Shown: piece after piece, positions 1 to 8,300 of the stretch
Numbering within the stretch: the first letter of the stretch is position 1
Layout of the letters: each line of letters begins with the position of its first letter
Source of the DNA: Roseiarcus sp963782255
GTDB lineage: Bacteria > Pseudomonadota > Alphaproteobacteria > Rhizobiales > Beijerinckiaceae
DNA length: 64,000 bases
NCBI GenBank assembly: GCA_963782255.1
Contig: CAWAIS010000001.1
Location: 992,001 to 1,056,000 of the forward strand
Direction: 5' to 3'
The notes under the pieces: generated by a model
Database searches by the model: none
The model's input: the letters and a program-made list of their open reading frames with translations, nothing else
What the model was told of the DNA's origin: nothing
Made by a program: the position numbers and the translations under genes

Positions 1-250
1 CCGCCGAGCGAATTTCCAATTGATGGATTCGCATCAGCCGACGCGACGACGCGAACGCAAGATGCAGCGATTCAAATCGCCTGGATCAGCCCAACAATTC
101 CTGTCCGTTCACGCCGCCGTTCACAACACCTTCAACGTCCAGCGCCATCTCACGTCCCGCGACACGCTCCAACTCCTCAGAGACAAAGCGTTCCAGACGT
201 GGCGAGCCGCGACGTGTGACAACGCCCGACAAGCGCTTCTCCCGTCTTGA
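1..250 (+). pseudogene. IS6-family transposase, C-terminal remnant
   Basis: The reading frame ending at 250 matches the C-terminal part of an IS6-type DDE transposase: a RRRERKMQRFKSPGSAQ stretch followed by LSVHAAVHNTFNVQRHL. A closely similar but separate copy lies at 30525-30863 on the other strand. The N-terminal domain and the first catalytic Asp residues are absent, and the window edge cuts the 5' side. The last residues run into unrelated sequence. It is a non-functional scrap and one of four IS6 fragments in this window. Confidence 0.75.
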
Positions 251-251
251 A

Positions 252-318
252 TTCCTTCGATCGAGAGTACCGATGATGGCCCATATTTTTCAAACCGGAG
301 GGCTTTCATTGTGGACAT
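252..318 (-). pseudogene. N-terminal scrap of a quinone oxidoreductase-like (MDR) protein
   Basis: A reading frame starting at 318 begins MSTMKALRFEKYGPSSVL, the typical N-terminus of NADPH-dependent medium-chain dehydrogenase/quinone oxidoreductases. Homology stops after about 20 residues, where IS6 sequence begins. The piece is too short for function. It is on the opposite strand from the C-terminal MDR scrap at 693-932, so the two are not simply halves of one gene. Confidence 0.35.
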
Positions 319-471
319 TCGCGGTCTCACGCCTCGTCCCTCGCGGCCATTCGTGCATCACGCCGGCTCGGCCCGCTCGACGTCGCGGATTTGAGCCCGC
401 CCGGGCGCATTGAGCTGGGGCGCACCAGGTTTTCATACACCTGTTCTATTCCTACCGCTCCGACACCGGCT

Positions 472-660
472 CTAAGCTTTCAACACCGCGCTTTCGATGG
501 GCAAGTCACGGATGCGCTTGCCGGTAGCAGCGAAAATGGCGTTGCACAGCGCGGGAATCACCGGCGGGAGAGCCGGCTCGCCGAGGCCCGTCGGTGGATT
601 GTCTGTGACGAGGAAATGCACATCCACAGGCGGGGCCTGATGGTTTTCGATGTCTTCGGC
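472..660 (-). pseudogene. Molybdopterin dehydrogenase large subunit, C-terminal remnant
   Basis: Read leftwards from about 660, the frame gives VDVHFLVTDNPPTGLGEPALP, then NAIFAATGKRIRDLPI, and stops at 472. The GEPALPPV...FAATGKR.R.LP pattern is the standard C-terminus of the xanthine dehydrogenase/isoquinoline 1-oxidoreductase beta family (periplasmic Mo-dependent aldehyde or heterocycle hydroxylases). Only about 60 of roughly 700 residues remain, so the cofactor-binding domains are gone. Assignment rests on this motif alone. Confidence 0.6.
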
Positions 661-692
661 GGCGCATCGGGAAGCGGTCGTCAGCCCTGATT

Positions 693-932
693 CGAGCGGG
701 AGGAACGCTCGTTACCATCGCCGGCCCGGCCGAGGCACGGCCCGCCAACGGCCTGGCGGTCGACTTCGTTGTCGAGTCCGATCGTGCCCAACTGAGCGAG
801 ATCGTCCAGCGGGTGCGGGACGGACGACTGCGGACGAACATCGGCACCGTCTCGACCCTCGACGATGCCGTCGCCGCCTTCAACCCGACCGAGCGGCGCA
901 AGGGGAAGACAATCATCCGCGTTCGTCCGTAG
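693..932 (+). pseudogene. NADP-dependent alcohol dehydrogenase/quinone oxidoreductase, C-terminal remnant
   Basis: This frame reads GGTLVTIAGPAEAR at its left end and closes with TLDDAVAAFNPTERRKGKTI before the stop at 930-932. That is the end of a zinc-free MDR oxidoreductase (last Rossmann strands plus the C-terminal tail). About 79 codons remain of an expected ~310. There is no start codon, and the left boundary abuts the molybdopterin enzyme scrap, so two truncated genes are joined here. Confidence 0.6.
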
Positions 933-1091
933 GGACACGCGCCCATTGATGCATGCAGTCGGCCGGCGCTGTCCGGGTCGGCCGACTGCGTCCTATCAGA
1001 GGCGCCGGGGGGCAACCTGGGAAACTACCCATGGCCCCTGGCACGAGATGCGCTGGTTCTTTTCAATCAAAGCGCTCGCGCTCCGAGAAAA

Positions 1092-1246
1092 GACTGGCTT
1101 TCGGTTCGAAAGAGAGCATGTGTGTGGACGTCCGTGAGCGCTGAGGCGCTGCGGGTGAACCCTTCGCCCCGACGATCGCTTCGATCCGGGGCTCGCGTCA
1201 GTGAGGGGCCGGGATTGGCCGGCACTCGAAACGCGAAGGGTCAAAC
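1092..1246 (+). promoter_or_regulatory. Conserved leader upstream of the DUF3489-DUF2924-recombinase cassette, copy A
   Basis: This non-coding stretch is strongly similar to the leader of the second cassette (41158-41318, minus strand) over its whole length. Shared elements are a hairpin at 1098-1112 (CTTTCG/CGAAAG arms), an 8-bp palindrome GGACGTCC at 1127-1134 and a GGGGCTCGCGTC(A/G)GTGAGG block near the gene. In the second copy the hairpin carries a compensated change. It could be a promoter/operator, a structured 5' UTR or a recombination site; the sequence does not decide between these. Confidence 0.55.
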
Positions 1247-1957
1247 ATGTCTATCAAATTCAACGACACGCAACTTGTGCTGCTCAGCGCTGCATCGCGG
1301 CGCGATGATCATTGCGTGGTTCCGCCAGCGGGGGCACAGCGCGGCCGAGCCCAGAGGGCCGTAGCCAAGCTTATCGAAGCCGGGCTCTTGAAGGAGATAA
1401 GGGCAAAGACGGGAGCGCCGATCTGGCGGCGCGACGAGGAGACCGGGCAGACCTATGCGCTCAAGCTGACCGCCGCCGGCGCGAAAGCGATCGCGGTTGA
1501 CGACGCGACGGCGTCTGAGAGCATGGGGGAACGGCGTGCGGACCAGCCGATCGTCTCTCCCAATCCGAAGCTCGAACTTGGTTCAGGCGCAGCGGCAGCC
1601 ATTGACAAGCCAAATAGCGGCGTCGCCGCGAGCCCAACGTCTCCGCGCGGCGGAACCAAGATCGCGCAGGTCATCGAACTGCTGCAGCGCAGCGATGGCG
1701 CGACGCTCGCCGAACTTGTCGCCGCCACCGGCTGGCTGCCGCACACGACGCGGGCCGCGCTCACCGGTCTGCGCAAGCGCGGCTACGCCGTCGGGATTGA
1801 TCGGGCCGACAAGGCGCGAGGATCAGTCTATCGGATCGACCCGACGGAGATGGGCGACGATAGCGTCGCGCCGCAGGTTGAGACGGCGCCGACCTGCGAA
1901 GCGCCGCCGGATCGGCCCGAGCGGGCCGCGAGCCTGCGAACTCGTCGGGCGGCGTGA
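1247..1957 (+). CDS. DUF3489 domain-containing protein, cassette copy A
   Basis: The protein has 236 residues. The N-terminus (MSIKFNDTQLVLLSAA) and the following wHTH-like region match the other cassette copy at 40441-41157. The C-terminal DUF3489 domain (about residues 138-205) has GGTKIAQVIELLQR, TLAELVAATGWLPHTTRAAL and a YAVGIDR...YRI ending, which looks like a winged-helix DNA-binding fold. The ATG follows an AAGGGTCAAAC spacer and is supported by conservation with the paralogue. Its last codons overlap the DUF2924 start (ATGA type), indicating translational coupling. Molecular function is unknown; location beside a recombinase suggests a DNA-binding accessory. Confidence 0.8.
   Translation: MSIKFNDTQLVLLSAASRRDDHCVVPPAGAQRGRAQRAVAKLIEAGLLKEIRAKTGAPIWRRDEETGQTYALKLTAAGAKAIAVDDATASESMGERRADQPIVSPNPKLELGSGAAAAIDKPNSGVAASPTSPRGGTKIAQVIELLQRSDGATLAELVAATGWLPHTTRAALTGLRKRGYAVGIDRADKARGSVYRIDPTEMGDDSVAPQVETAPTCEAPPDRPERAASLRTRRAA
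1613..1912 (+). repeat. Direct repeat, copy 1: 3' part of DUF3489 coding sequence
   Basis: About 300 bp encoding the DUF3489 domain recur almost identically at 2994-3294 in the same orientation. The two differ by scattered substitutions and one inserted base. The first copy is in its native gene. Confidence 0.85.
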
Positions 1958-2757
1958 TGGAAGAGCGCCGAAAAGCGAGCGGCCCTGGCGGGACATTGGT
2001 CCCGCCAGCGCCGTCGGCGTCAGAGCGCGAAACGATCGATGCCTTGGTCGCGAGCCTTTCCGGCCTCAACGTCGATCAGCTCCGCCTCCAGTGGCGTAAC
2101 CATCTGGGCGGGATCGCTCCCGCCTATGTCCCGGGATGGCTGCTCATGCGCGTGCTCGCCTATCGGATCCAAGCCGCGGCATTCGGAGATCTCGATCGGG
2201 CGATTTTGCGGCGTCTGCGCGAACACAGGGACGAAGCCTTCGAGTTGGGGGACGCTCGTCCCTTTGCAACCCGCGGACCGACGACACGCGAGGGCGTCGG
2301 GCTCAAATCCGGAGCTCTGCTGGTCCGCGAATGGAACGGCCGTCTCGAGCAGGTCATGATCCTCGACGACGGGTGCGCCTGGAACGGCTGCGTCTACCGC
2401 AGCCTTTCGCGGGTCGCCAAGGCGATCACCGGCACGAACTGGAACGGACACCGCTTCTTCGGGTTGAAGGCGGTCAGGACCGGCGCCTCCAACAGAAAAA
2501 GAAACGTCACCCCAAGACCGGACTCATTGCTCGATATTGGCGTGTCGCCAACCCTCGCCGGGTTCACCTCCGCAATGCCCGATCGTTCGCCGCCTCTCGC
2601 AACCAAGGAGTCCGAATTCGACATCTCCGAACGAATCGGCTTGGCGACGCAGCTGCGAGGGCGGGCCAACGGTCCGTCAGATCTGCTCGTGCAAGGACCC
2701 GCGTTCCGACCCCAGCGAGCTCCGGCGAGAAGCTCAAGCCGTCCAGGAGGTCAGGCA
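1954..2757 (+). CDS. DUF2924 domain-containing protein, cassette copy A (reads into the recombinase)
   Basis: Residues about 20-178 match the DUF2924 protein of cassette B, including LQWRNHLGG, PGWLLMRVLAYRIQ, REGVGLKSGALLVREWNG and GTNWNGHRFFGLK. DUF2924 proteins are small, of unknown function, and typically lie next to recombinases in alphaproteobacteria. In cassette B the gene stops and overlaps the recombinase start by four bases. Here the frame stays open past the domain and runs into the recombinase at 2758, while another frame ends with TGA overlapping that ATG. A frameshift between about 2475 and 2540 is therefore likely, and the apparent fusion may be an artefact of it. Confidence 0.75.
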
Positions 2758-2955
2758 ATGAAACGGGTCGAGCGCAAGATCGCCCTTCGCTGCGCCGTCT
2801 ACACACGCGTCTCCACCGACTGCGGTCTGGAGCAGGACTTCAACTCCCTCGACAACCAGCGCGAGGCCTCCGAAGCCTACATCAAAAGCCAGGCCCATGA
2901 GGGATGGAAGCTCGTCCGCGAACGCTATGACGACGGCGGCTTTTCGGGCGGGTCG
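2758..2955 (+). pseudogene. Serine recombinase N-terminal fragment, cassette copy A
   Basis: The fragment encodes the start of a resolvase/invertase-type catalytic domain: CAVYTRVSTDCGLEQDFNSL with the nucleophile Ser, then WKLVRERYDDGGFSGGS. It closely matches the first 66 residues of the recombinase at 38104-39788. A GGAGG ribosome-binding site precedes the ATG at 2758. Homology ends abruptly at 2955, after which an unrelated joint of about 38 bases and a duplicated piece of DUF3489 follow. The rest of the catalytic domain and the DNA-binding domains are missing, so it is inactive. Confidence 0.8.
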
Positions 2956-2993
2956 CCGTGCAATGGTACGAAAGCAAGCTTGATGAAGATTCG

Positions 2994-3294
2994 AATAGCG
3001 GCGTCGCCGCGAGCCCAACGTCTCCGCGCGGCGGAACGAAGATCGCGCAGGTCATCGAACTGCTGCCAGTGCAGCGATGGCGCGACGCTCGCCGAACTTG
3101 TCGCCGGCACCGGCTGGCTGCCGCACACGACGCGGGCCGCGCTCACGGGTCTGCGCAGGCGCGGCTACGCCGTCGGGATTGATCGGGCCGACAAGGCGCG
3201 AGGATCGGTCTACCGGATCGACCCGACGGAGATGGGCGACGATAGCGTCGCGCCGCACGTTGAGGCGGCACCGACTTGCGAAGCGCCGCCGGAT
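2994..3294 (+). repeat. Direct repeat, copy 2: displaced DUF3489 domain fused behind the broken recombinase
   Basis: This is a near-identical duplicate of 1613-1912 that has replaced the body of the recombinase. One extra base near 3067 brings the DUF3489 frame (TLAELVAGTGWLPHTTRAAL) into register with the reading frame that started at 1954. The resulting open frame continues to 3495, running antisense into the end of the GntR gene. It looks like a rearrangement product rather than a selected fusion. Confidence 0.8.
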
Positions 3295-3385
3295 GGGTCT
3301 CCCTCACCCAATCCTCGATCGGAGGATGGACGCGCATGGGTGGAGGCGGAACCGAAAAGTTCTGCGATTTTCTCGAATCGACGCT

Positions 3386-4084
3386 TTAGCTGGGGCCGAG
3401 GGTCAAACCGAGCGACGCGCGGGCGATGTCCGCCGCCGTCTCCACCATGTGCGCATACAGGACCGCCGACAGCCCCTCGGCGTCTTTCCGCTTGAGCGCA
3501 TCGAGCATCCGCTCATGATCCTCGATCGCTCTGGCCCACTGCGCCGGGGTCTTGCGCGCGACGAACCGAACCATGTGGGTCTTACCCAGCAGCTGCCGGT
3601 GCATCGAAGCGAGAGTGTCGTTGGACGCGAGCTCGAAAATCGCTTCGTGGATTTCGCGGTTCGCCTTGATGTAATTCTTCTCGTCCCGGCGGACGAAGGA
3701 GTTGACCATCTTATCGTGAAGCTTCGAGATCCTCTCGATGTCGGCCTGGCCCAGACGCGCGACGGCTAGCTTGCCTGCGAGCGCTTCCAGCGCGCCCATT
3801 ACCGGATAGAGCTCATCGATCTCGTCGGCGGTGATTTTCGCGACGACCGCTCCCCGGCGGGGCAGAAGCGCAACCAGTCCTTCCGCCGCAAGCACCTTGA
3901 GCGCCTCGCGCAAAGGCGTCCGAGAAACGCCGAAACGGTCGCAAAGGGCCTGCTCGATGATTTTCTCGCCCGGTTGGAGTTCGCCGTCGACGATCATTTG
4001 ACGAAGGAGCCGAATCACGTGGTCGTGAAGGCTTCGACGATCAATTGTCGTTTCGAAGCTTCGAGCGGAAATTTGAGTTCTCAT
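3386..4084 (-). CDS. GntR-family transcriptional regulator (FCD/FadR subfamily)
   Basis: The protein has 232 residues. The N-terminal winged helix-turn-helix is at about 20-85 (ALCDRFGVSRTPLREALKVL, then a PRRGAVVAKI wing). It is followed by an all-helical FCD ligand-binding domain that usually binds carboxylic acids through a metal site (residues such as REIHEAIF and the C-terminal H...M region). It is divergent from the CoA-transferase/crotonase pair, and the roughly 120-bp gap holds a repeated ATGCAAAA motif. By analogy with the family, it probably represses the adjacent catabolic genes until an acid intermediate binds. The ligand is unknown. Confidence 0.9.
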   Translation of the reverse strand: MRTQISARSFETTIDRRSLHDHVIRLLRQMIVDGELQPGEKIIEQALCDRFGVSRTPLREALKVLAAEGLVALLPRRGAVVAKITADEIDELYPVMGALEALAGKLAVARLGQADIERISKLHDKMVNSFVRRDEKNYIKANREIHEAIFELASNDTLASMHRQLLGKTHMVRFVARKTPAQWARAIEDHERMLDALKRKDAEGLSAVLYAHMVETAADIARASLGLTLGPS

Positions 4085-4163
4085 GCGAACCTTTCATAGA
4101 GCAGGTTTGCTATGGGTCACAATCAGCGAAGCCGCAGAATTTGCCTTCTACGACCACTTTGGC

Positions 4164-4190
4164 TATGTATGCAAAATCAAAAATGCAAAA
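4164..4190. promoter_or_regulatory. Putative regulator site upstream of the CoA-transferase
   Basis: The divergent intergenic region contains ATGTATGCAAAAT followed by a second ATGCAAAAA a few bases on. The 11-mer GTATGCAAAAT (4167-4177) occurs in inverted orientation at 13567-13577, upstream of the SDR gene that heads the opposite end of the cluster. FCD-type GntR proteins often bind TNGTATNCNA-like sites, so this is a reasonable candidate operator. No binding evidence can be read from sequence. Confidence 0.4.
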
Positions 4191-4203
4191 ATTGGGTACC
4201 GCC

Positions 4204-5448
4204 ATGCCTCGCCGTCCGGAACGACGATCCCCACCATCGGCGTCGTCCAACTCAGGACTGCCGCTCAATGGGGTGCGGGTCCTGGACGTGAGCCAGGTGA
4301 TGGCTGGTCCATTCTGCTCGATGTTGCTTGGCGACATGGGCGCTGACGTCATCAAGATCGAGCCACCCGAAACCGGCGACCAGACTCGAAGGGCGATGGG
4401 CTTCAAACTGAAGGGGAGCGACAGCCTCGGCTTCCTCAACATGAACCGCAACAAGCGCAGCATGGCCATCAACCTCAAGACCGCCGCCGGCCGCGCTGTC
4501 TTCTATCGGCTTGTCGAGACGGCCGACATTCTCGTGGAAAACTACCGGCCCGGCGCGGCTCGCAGGCTTGGGATCGACTACGAGACCCTGTCCGCGATCA
4601 ACCCCCGTATGGTCTATGCGAGCATTTCCGGCTTTGGCCAAACCGGGCCCTGGTCGCAGCGGCCGGGCTTCGATCTCATTGCGCAGGCGATGGGAGGCGT
4701 GATGAGCATTACCGGAGACCCGAACGGCCCGCCCGCAAAAGCAGGGGTACCCGTCGCGGATATCGGATGCTCGCTCTTCGCGCTGTACGGAATCCTCAGC
4801 GCATACATTGGCTCCCTGAAATCAAATCGCGGCCAGCACATCGATGCATCGCTATTCGAGGCCGCCATTTCCTTCGCGATATGGGACATCTCCGAATATT
4901 GGGGCACCGGTCAAATTCCGCAGAAACTCGGCACGGCAAATCGAATGAGCGCCCCTTACCAGGCGGTCAAGGCCAGCGACGGCTATTTCGTGATGGGGGC
5001 CAACAACGACAAGCTTTGGGAGACGCTTTGCAATGTCATGGATCGCACGGATCTGCTCTCCGACGAACGGTATGCGACGATCGCCGACCGGTTGGCGAAT
5101 CGCGCGCCGCTGATTGAGGATCTCGAGAAGACGTTTGTCACGGCGCCTATGGAAGAATGGGTCGAGAAGCTGCTCGCGGCCGGCATTCCTGCGGGGCCGA
5201 TCTACAACTACGAACAAGCGCTCGACAACGACCATGCGCGATTGCGCCAAGTGTCGATGGAGATCGATCATCCTATCGAGGGGCGCATTCGATCGATTGG
5301 ATTTCCGGTTAAACTCAGCGGCACGCCCCAGCAGATTCGTCGGCCGCCGCCGCTCCTGGGCGAGCACAACGCCGAGCTGCTCGCCGAGCTCGGCGTGTCG
5401 GCAAGTCAGGTTGAGGAGATGAAAGAAGGAGGAGCCTTTTCCGCATGA
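4204..5448 (+). CDS. CaiB/BaiF-type (family III) CoA-transferase
   Basis: From the ATG at 4204 the protein has about 414 residues, close to the family norm. LNGVRVLDVSQVMAGPFCSM and GADVIKIEPPETGD form the first CoA-binding segment. The NMNRNKRSMAINLKT, NYRPGA and GFGQTGP motifs are typical. The catalytic Asp is expected in GVPVADIGCS. These enzymes move CoA between acyl-CoA and free acids in the cytoplasm. An in-frame ATG at 4165 is possible but falls within the repeated motif region, so 4204 is preferred. The stop overlaps the next gene's start (ATGA), so the two are translationally coupled. Substrate is unknown; the context suggests an acid derived from a heterocycle or amide. Confidence 0.88.
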   Translation: MPRRPERRSPPSASSNSGLPLNGVRVLDVSQVMAGPFCSMLLGDMGADVIKIEPPETGDQTRRAMGFKLKGSDSLGFLNMNRNKRSMAINLKTAAGRAVFYRLVETADILVENYRPGAARRLGIDYETLSAINPRMVYASISGFGQTGPWSQRPGFDLIAQAMGGVMSITGDPNGPPAKAGVPVADIGCSLFALYGILSAYIGSLKSNRGQHIDASLFEAAISFAIWDISEYWGTGQIPQKLGTANRMSAPYQAVKASDGYFVMGANNDKLWETLCNVMDRTDLLSDERYATIADRLANRAPLIEDLEKTFVTAPMEEWVEKLLAAGIPAGPIYNYEQALDNDHARLRQVSMEIDHPIEGRIRSIGFPVKLSGTPQQIRRPPPLLGEHNAELLAELGVSASQVEEMKEGGAFSA

Positions 5449-6218
5449 GCGGCAAGGTTCGATACGCGGTCAACAATGGCATCGCGGACATCAGGTTTGA
5501 CCGGCCCGACGTGCTCAACGCGATGTCCTTTTCCATGTATGGGGAACTGGAGGCGGCGTGCACAGCGATCCGCAACGATGCAACCATCCGTGCGGCGGTG
5601 TTCCAAGGCGTGGGAGGCAAGGCCTTCATCGCCGGCACGGATATTCAGCAGTTTCTCGATTTTCACGGACCGCACGACGGCGTCGCCTATGAAGAGCGCA
5701 TTGATCGGGTGGTGGGGGCGGTCGAAGCGCTTCCTGTTCCGACGATCGCGGTCATCGAAGGCTTTGCCCTCGGGGGCGGATTCGCGCTGGCGACCGTCTG
5801 CGATATCCGCCTCGTGACTCCAGCGGCCAAATTCGGCTATCCGATCGCCCGGACCGTCGGGAACTGCTTGTCCATGGCCAACATAGCGCGACTGGTCATG
5901 CATTTCGGTCCATCACTCGCGAACAGGATCATGCTTCTCGCCGAGACAATCGACGCCCGCGAGGCGCTCGCGCTGAAATTCGTTCTTGAGGTGGTCGAGC
6001 CGGCGGATCTGGAGTCTCGCGTGTCGGCGCTCTGCGAACGGTTGAAGAGCCACGCGCCGCTCACCTTGCGGGCAAGCAAGGAAATGATTCGACGGGCGGT
6101 GCTCGCCGGCCTGCCAGACGCTCGCGACCTGATCGAGATGGTCTACGGGAGCGGCGATTTTCGTTCGGGCGTGGAGAACTTCCTCTCCAAGAAACGTCCC
6201 ACCTGGACGGGCGCGTAG
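5445..6218 (+). CDS. Enoyl-CoA hydratase/isomerase family protein
   Basis: This 257-residue crotonase-fold protein has an oxyanion-hole segment near residue 65 (FIAGTDIQQFLDF) and a second at EGFALGGGFALATVCDIRL. The C-terminal helices (HAPLTLRASKEMIRRA) are standard. It overlaps the CoA-transferase stop by four bases, so the pair likely activates an acid to a CoA thioester and then hydrates, isomerises or cleaves it. The exact reaction cannot be set because crotonases are diverse and the catalytic acids are not diagnostic here. The gene converges on the amidohydrolase at 6267. Confidence 0.85.
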   Translation: MSGKVRYAVNNGIADIRFDRPDVLNAMSFSMYGELEAACTAIRNDATIRAAVFQGVGGKAFIAGTDIQQFLDFHGPHDGVAYEERIDRVVGAVEALPVPTIAVIEGFALGGGFALATVCDIRLVTPAAKFGYPIARTVGNCLSMANIARLVMHFGPSLANRIMLLAETIDAREALALKFVLEVVEPADLESRVSALCERLKSHAPLTLRASKEMIRRAVLAGLPDARDLIEMVYGSGDFRSGVENFLSKKRPTWTGA

Positions 6219-6266
6219 CCTGGACTAAAGCCACTTCGTCGAGCGCGAACGCTGCATTGGCCCGGA

Positions 6267-7355
6267 TTACGGCCTCTCCGCTATGACAGCGACGAGGCCA
6301 CCGCCGGGCGGTCCCTGATGTTCCGCGCCTCCGGACACGAACAGTTCCGTTTCGCCCAGCGCGCCTGCGACCAGACCGCCGACTGCTCCCCGGATATGCC
6401 GCTGGGCATCAATGTCGCCGTCGTTGAGCATTGTGTGAATACGACCGCGGATCCTTCCATCGCGTTGCGGTTCGCACTTCACGAAGACCGCGCGGATGCG
6501 ACTAGGGTCGGCGACCTGTGGAGCGTCTGGAAAGCCAAGCCGCCGCATGACGGTATGAACCGCGCCGACATCGAGCGCATCTGCCATCAGGCCATGCTCG
6601 ATCGCAAGGCCGCCCGACCAGGCCGAGCTCATGCCGAGGACCATCGCTTCATTGGCCCGGACCTCGGTTCCCGCCGATATCGAAGCCACCTGGGAGTAGA
6701 GCGAGAAGTCGGAAAGCACGGCGTTCTCGGCGATGCGCGCGGAGGGAATCTCGCCCAGCGCCCCGGCGACGGCGAGCGCGCTCGCCGCCCGCCCATACGC
6801 CATAAGCTTTCCCGGGTCCTCCGTCGCCGAATCGAGTCCGGCGGACCGCTCCTCCCGGATCTCGGCCAGGGTGAAGGCAGGACCTTTGACCTGCACGAGG
6901 TGGACGTCATCGATTTTCGCGGAAGCGATCGCTTGCGTAACGGCGGCCGACACCGCCTCCATCTGGGCGTTCCGGCCGACATCCGATGGGCGCATCGGCG
7001 CGCTGAAGGCGACGCCAATCGCCAAGGCTTTTTGGGAACTTGTGGGCCCGTCCGACGGCGACGCCGTGAAAACGCAGTAGTGCGGCGACAGCACGCCCTC
7101 GACGCCTCCCGAGAAGATAAAGGGAATGCGTGCGCGGATTGCTTCTGCTTTCTCACTCAATCGTTCCGCGATCAATGTCGACAGGCACAGGGTGAGGTAA
7201 CCGCGCGTATAGTCGTTCACGAGGCCGTTGCCGTGGGTCTTCCCGACGACGGCCACGATTGCGGTCGCATCGACGCGTCCGGAATCGAGCGCCATCTTCA
7301 GTCCTGAAACATCGCCTGGGTCACTTAAGGTGAAGCGATGAACGTCGGCGCGCAT
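6267..7355 (-). CDS. Ring-opening amidohydrolase (cyanuric acid hydrolase/barbiturase family)
   Basis: The 362 residues match this small family, whose toblerone-like fold has three repeated domains, each with a Ser-Lys pair. All three can be seen: GKTHGNG with FSGGVEGVLSP, VKGPAF with the ASISAG segment, and FVKCEPQRDGRIRG with FVSGGAEHQGPPGGG. Members hydrolytically open cyanuric acid to carboxybiuret or barbiturate to ureidomalonate. Sequence alone does not separate these substrates. It is the last gene of a minus-strand run with an ABC importer; about 30 bp separate it from the permease. It is likely cytoplasmic and the key catabolic step of the cluster. Confidence 0.87.
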   Translation of the reverse strand: MRADVHRFTLSDPGDVSGLKMALDSGRVDATAIVAVVGKTHGNGLVNDYTRGYLTLCLSTLIAERLSEKAEAIRARIPFIFSGGVEGVLSPHYCVFTASPSDGPTSSQKALAIGVAFSAPMRPSDVGRNAQMEAVSAAVTQAIASAKIDDVHLVQVKGPAFTLAEIREERSAGLDSATEDPGKLMAYGRAASALAVAGALGEIPSARIAENAVLSDFSLYSQVASISAGTEVRANEAMVLGMSSAWSGGLAIEHGLMADALDVGAVHTVMRRLGFPDAPQVADPSRIRAVFVKCEPQRDGRIRGRIHTMLNDGDIDAQRHIRGAVGGLVAGALGETELFVSGGAEHQGPPGGGLVAVIAERP

Positions 7356-7385
7356 TACAACTCCCGCTTCTCCTGGCTCACTTTG

Positions 7386-8297
7386 CTATCCGCGGCGCGC
7401 ATCGTCACGAGCGCTGGCCTTCCGCCGGCCGGACATCGGCCAGCTCCTGGCGCGCGCGGCCGCTTGCGGATGCCACAAAATAATGCGGGCCGAGAGAGCG
7501 TCAAACAGCACAAAGCTGGCCCCTGCGTAGATAACGAAGAGAATCGCGATGACCAGCACGCGGCCGGTGTAGGCGAATTGCAGCGCGTAGATCACGATCA
7601 CCCCCAGACCTGTCTGTGCCCCGAGCAGCTCCCCAGCGACGACAAGACTCCAGGCGAGACCGAAGCTCAGCAGGAACGAGGAGCGGATGCCGGGGAATAT
7701 CGCCGGCATCACGACATAGCGAAACGTGGCGACCCGCGTCGCGCCGACCGTCGCCGCCCGGTCCAGATAGACCGCGGGCAAATTCGTCACAGCGTTCACG
7801 GTGCCGACAAACATGATGACCGCAACGCCATAGGCGACGAAGAGGATGATGCCGAAGGTCGAAGCGCCGAACCAAAGGTTGAACAGCGGGATCATCGCCA
7901 GGAAAGGTGTCATCCGGATGATATGGACGCTCGGCGCGACCAACCGCCTTGCAAGGTTGGAAGCGGTAACGAGGAGGCCAAGGCCGATCCCGCTCAACAC
8001 CCCGAACCCGACGCCGAGAAGAACGCGCTGGAACGTGACGAGCGAGGCCTGAACCAGCGCCAGCAATGCAGCCGCATAAGTCGGCGGGCCCCCCTCGGAG
8101 GGCGCTGGAACGCCAAAGCCACCGCCCCAATAATCGGACATGCGAAGCAAAGAGTTATCGAGAAGATAGCCCCACCCCGGCACGAGCGGCTCGTCGTAGC
8201 TCCCCTTGGCGGTGACGATAAACGAGAGCGCTTCCCATCCCAGTATCCAGGCAGCAAGCACGCACAAGCCCGGCCAGACCGATCGCGTTCGTTTCAT
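7386..8297 (-). CDS. ABC transporter permease (NitT/TauT type)
   Basis: The protein has 303 residues with about six membrane segments, and the inner-membrane BPD_transp_1 EAA loop lies around AATVGATRVATFRYVVMPAI. This loop docks the ATPase. The gene sits between its ATPase (8301-9089, 3-bp gap) and the ring-opening amidohydrolase. The C-terminus has a basic tail of about 25 residues that may be non-essential. With 9080-10003 it forms a heterodimeric channel for a small organic anion or heterocycle. Confidence 0.88.
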   Translation of the reverse strand: MKRTRSVWPGLCVLAAWILGWEALSFIVTAKGSYDEPLVPGWGYLLDNSLLRMSDYWGGGFGVPAPSEGGPPTYAAALLALVQASLVTFQRVLLGVGFGVLSGIGLGLLVTASNLARRLVAPSVHIIRMTPFLAMIPLFNLWFGASTFGIILFVAYGVAVIMFVGTVNAVTNLPAVYLDRAATVGATRVATFRYVVMPAIFPGIRSSFLLSFGLAWSLVVAGELLGAQTGLGVIVIYALQFAYTGRVLVIAILFVIYAGASFVLFDALSARIILWHPQAAARARSWPMSGRRKASARDDARRG

Positions 8298-8300
8298 CCC

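Noticed and set aside
1954..3495. A genuine multidomain DUF2924-recombinase-DUF3489 protein
   Set aside because: The intact cassette has separate overlapping genes. The recombinase here is cut after 66 residues and the DUF3489 part is an obvious local duplicate.
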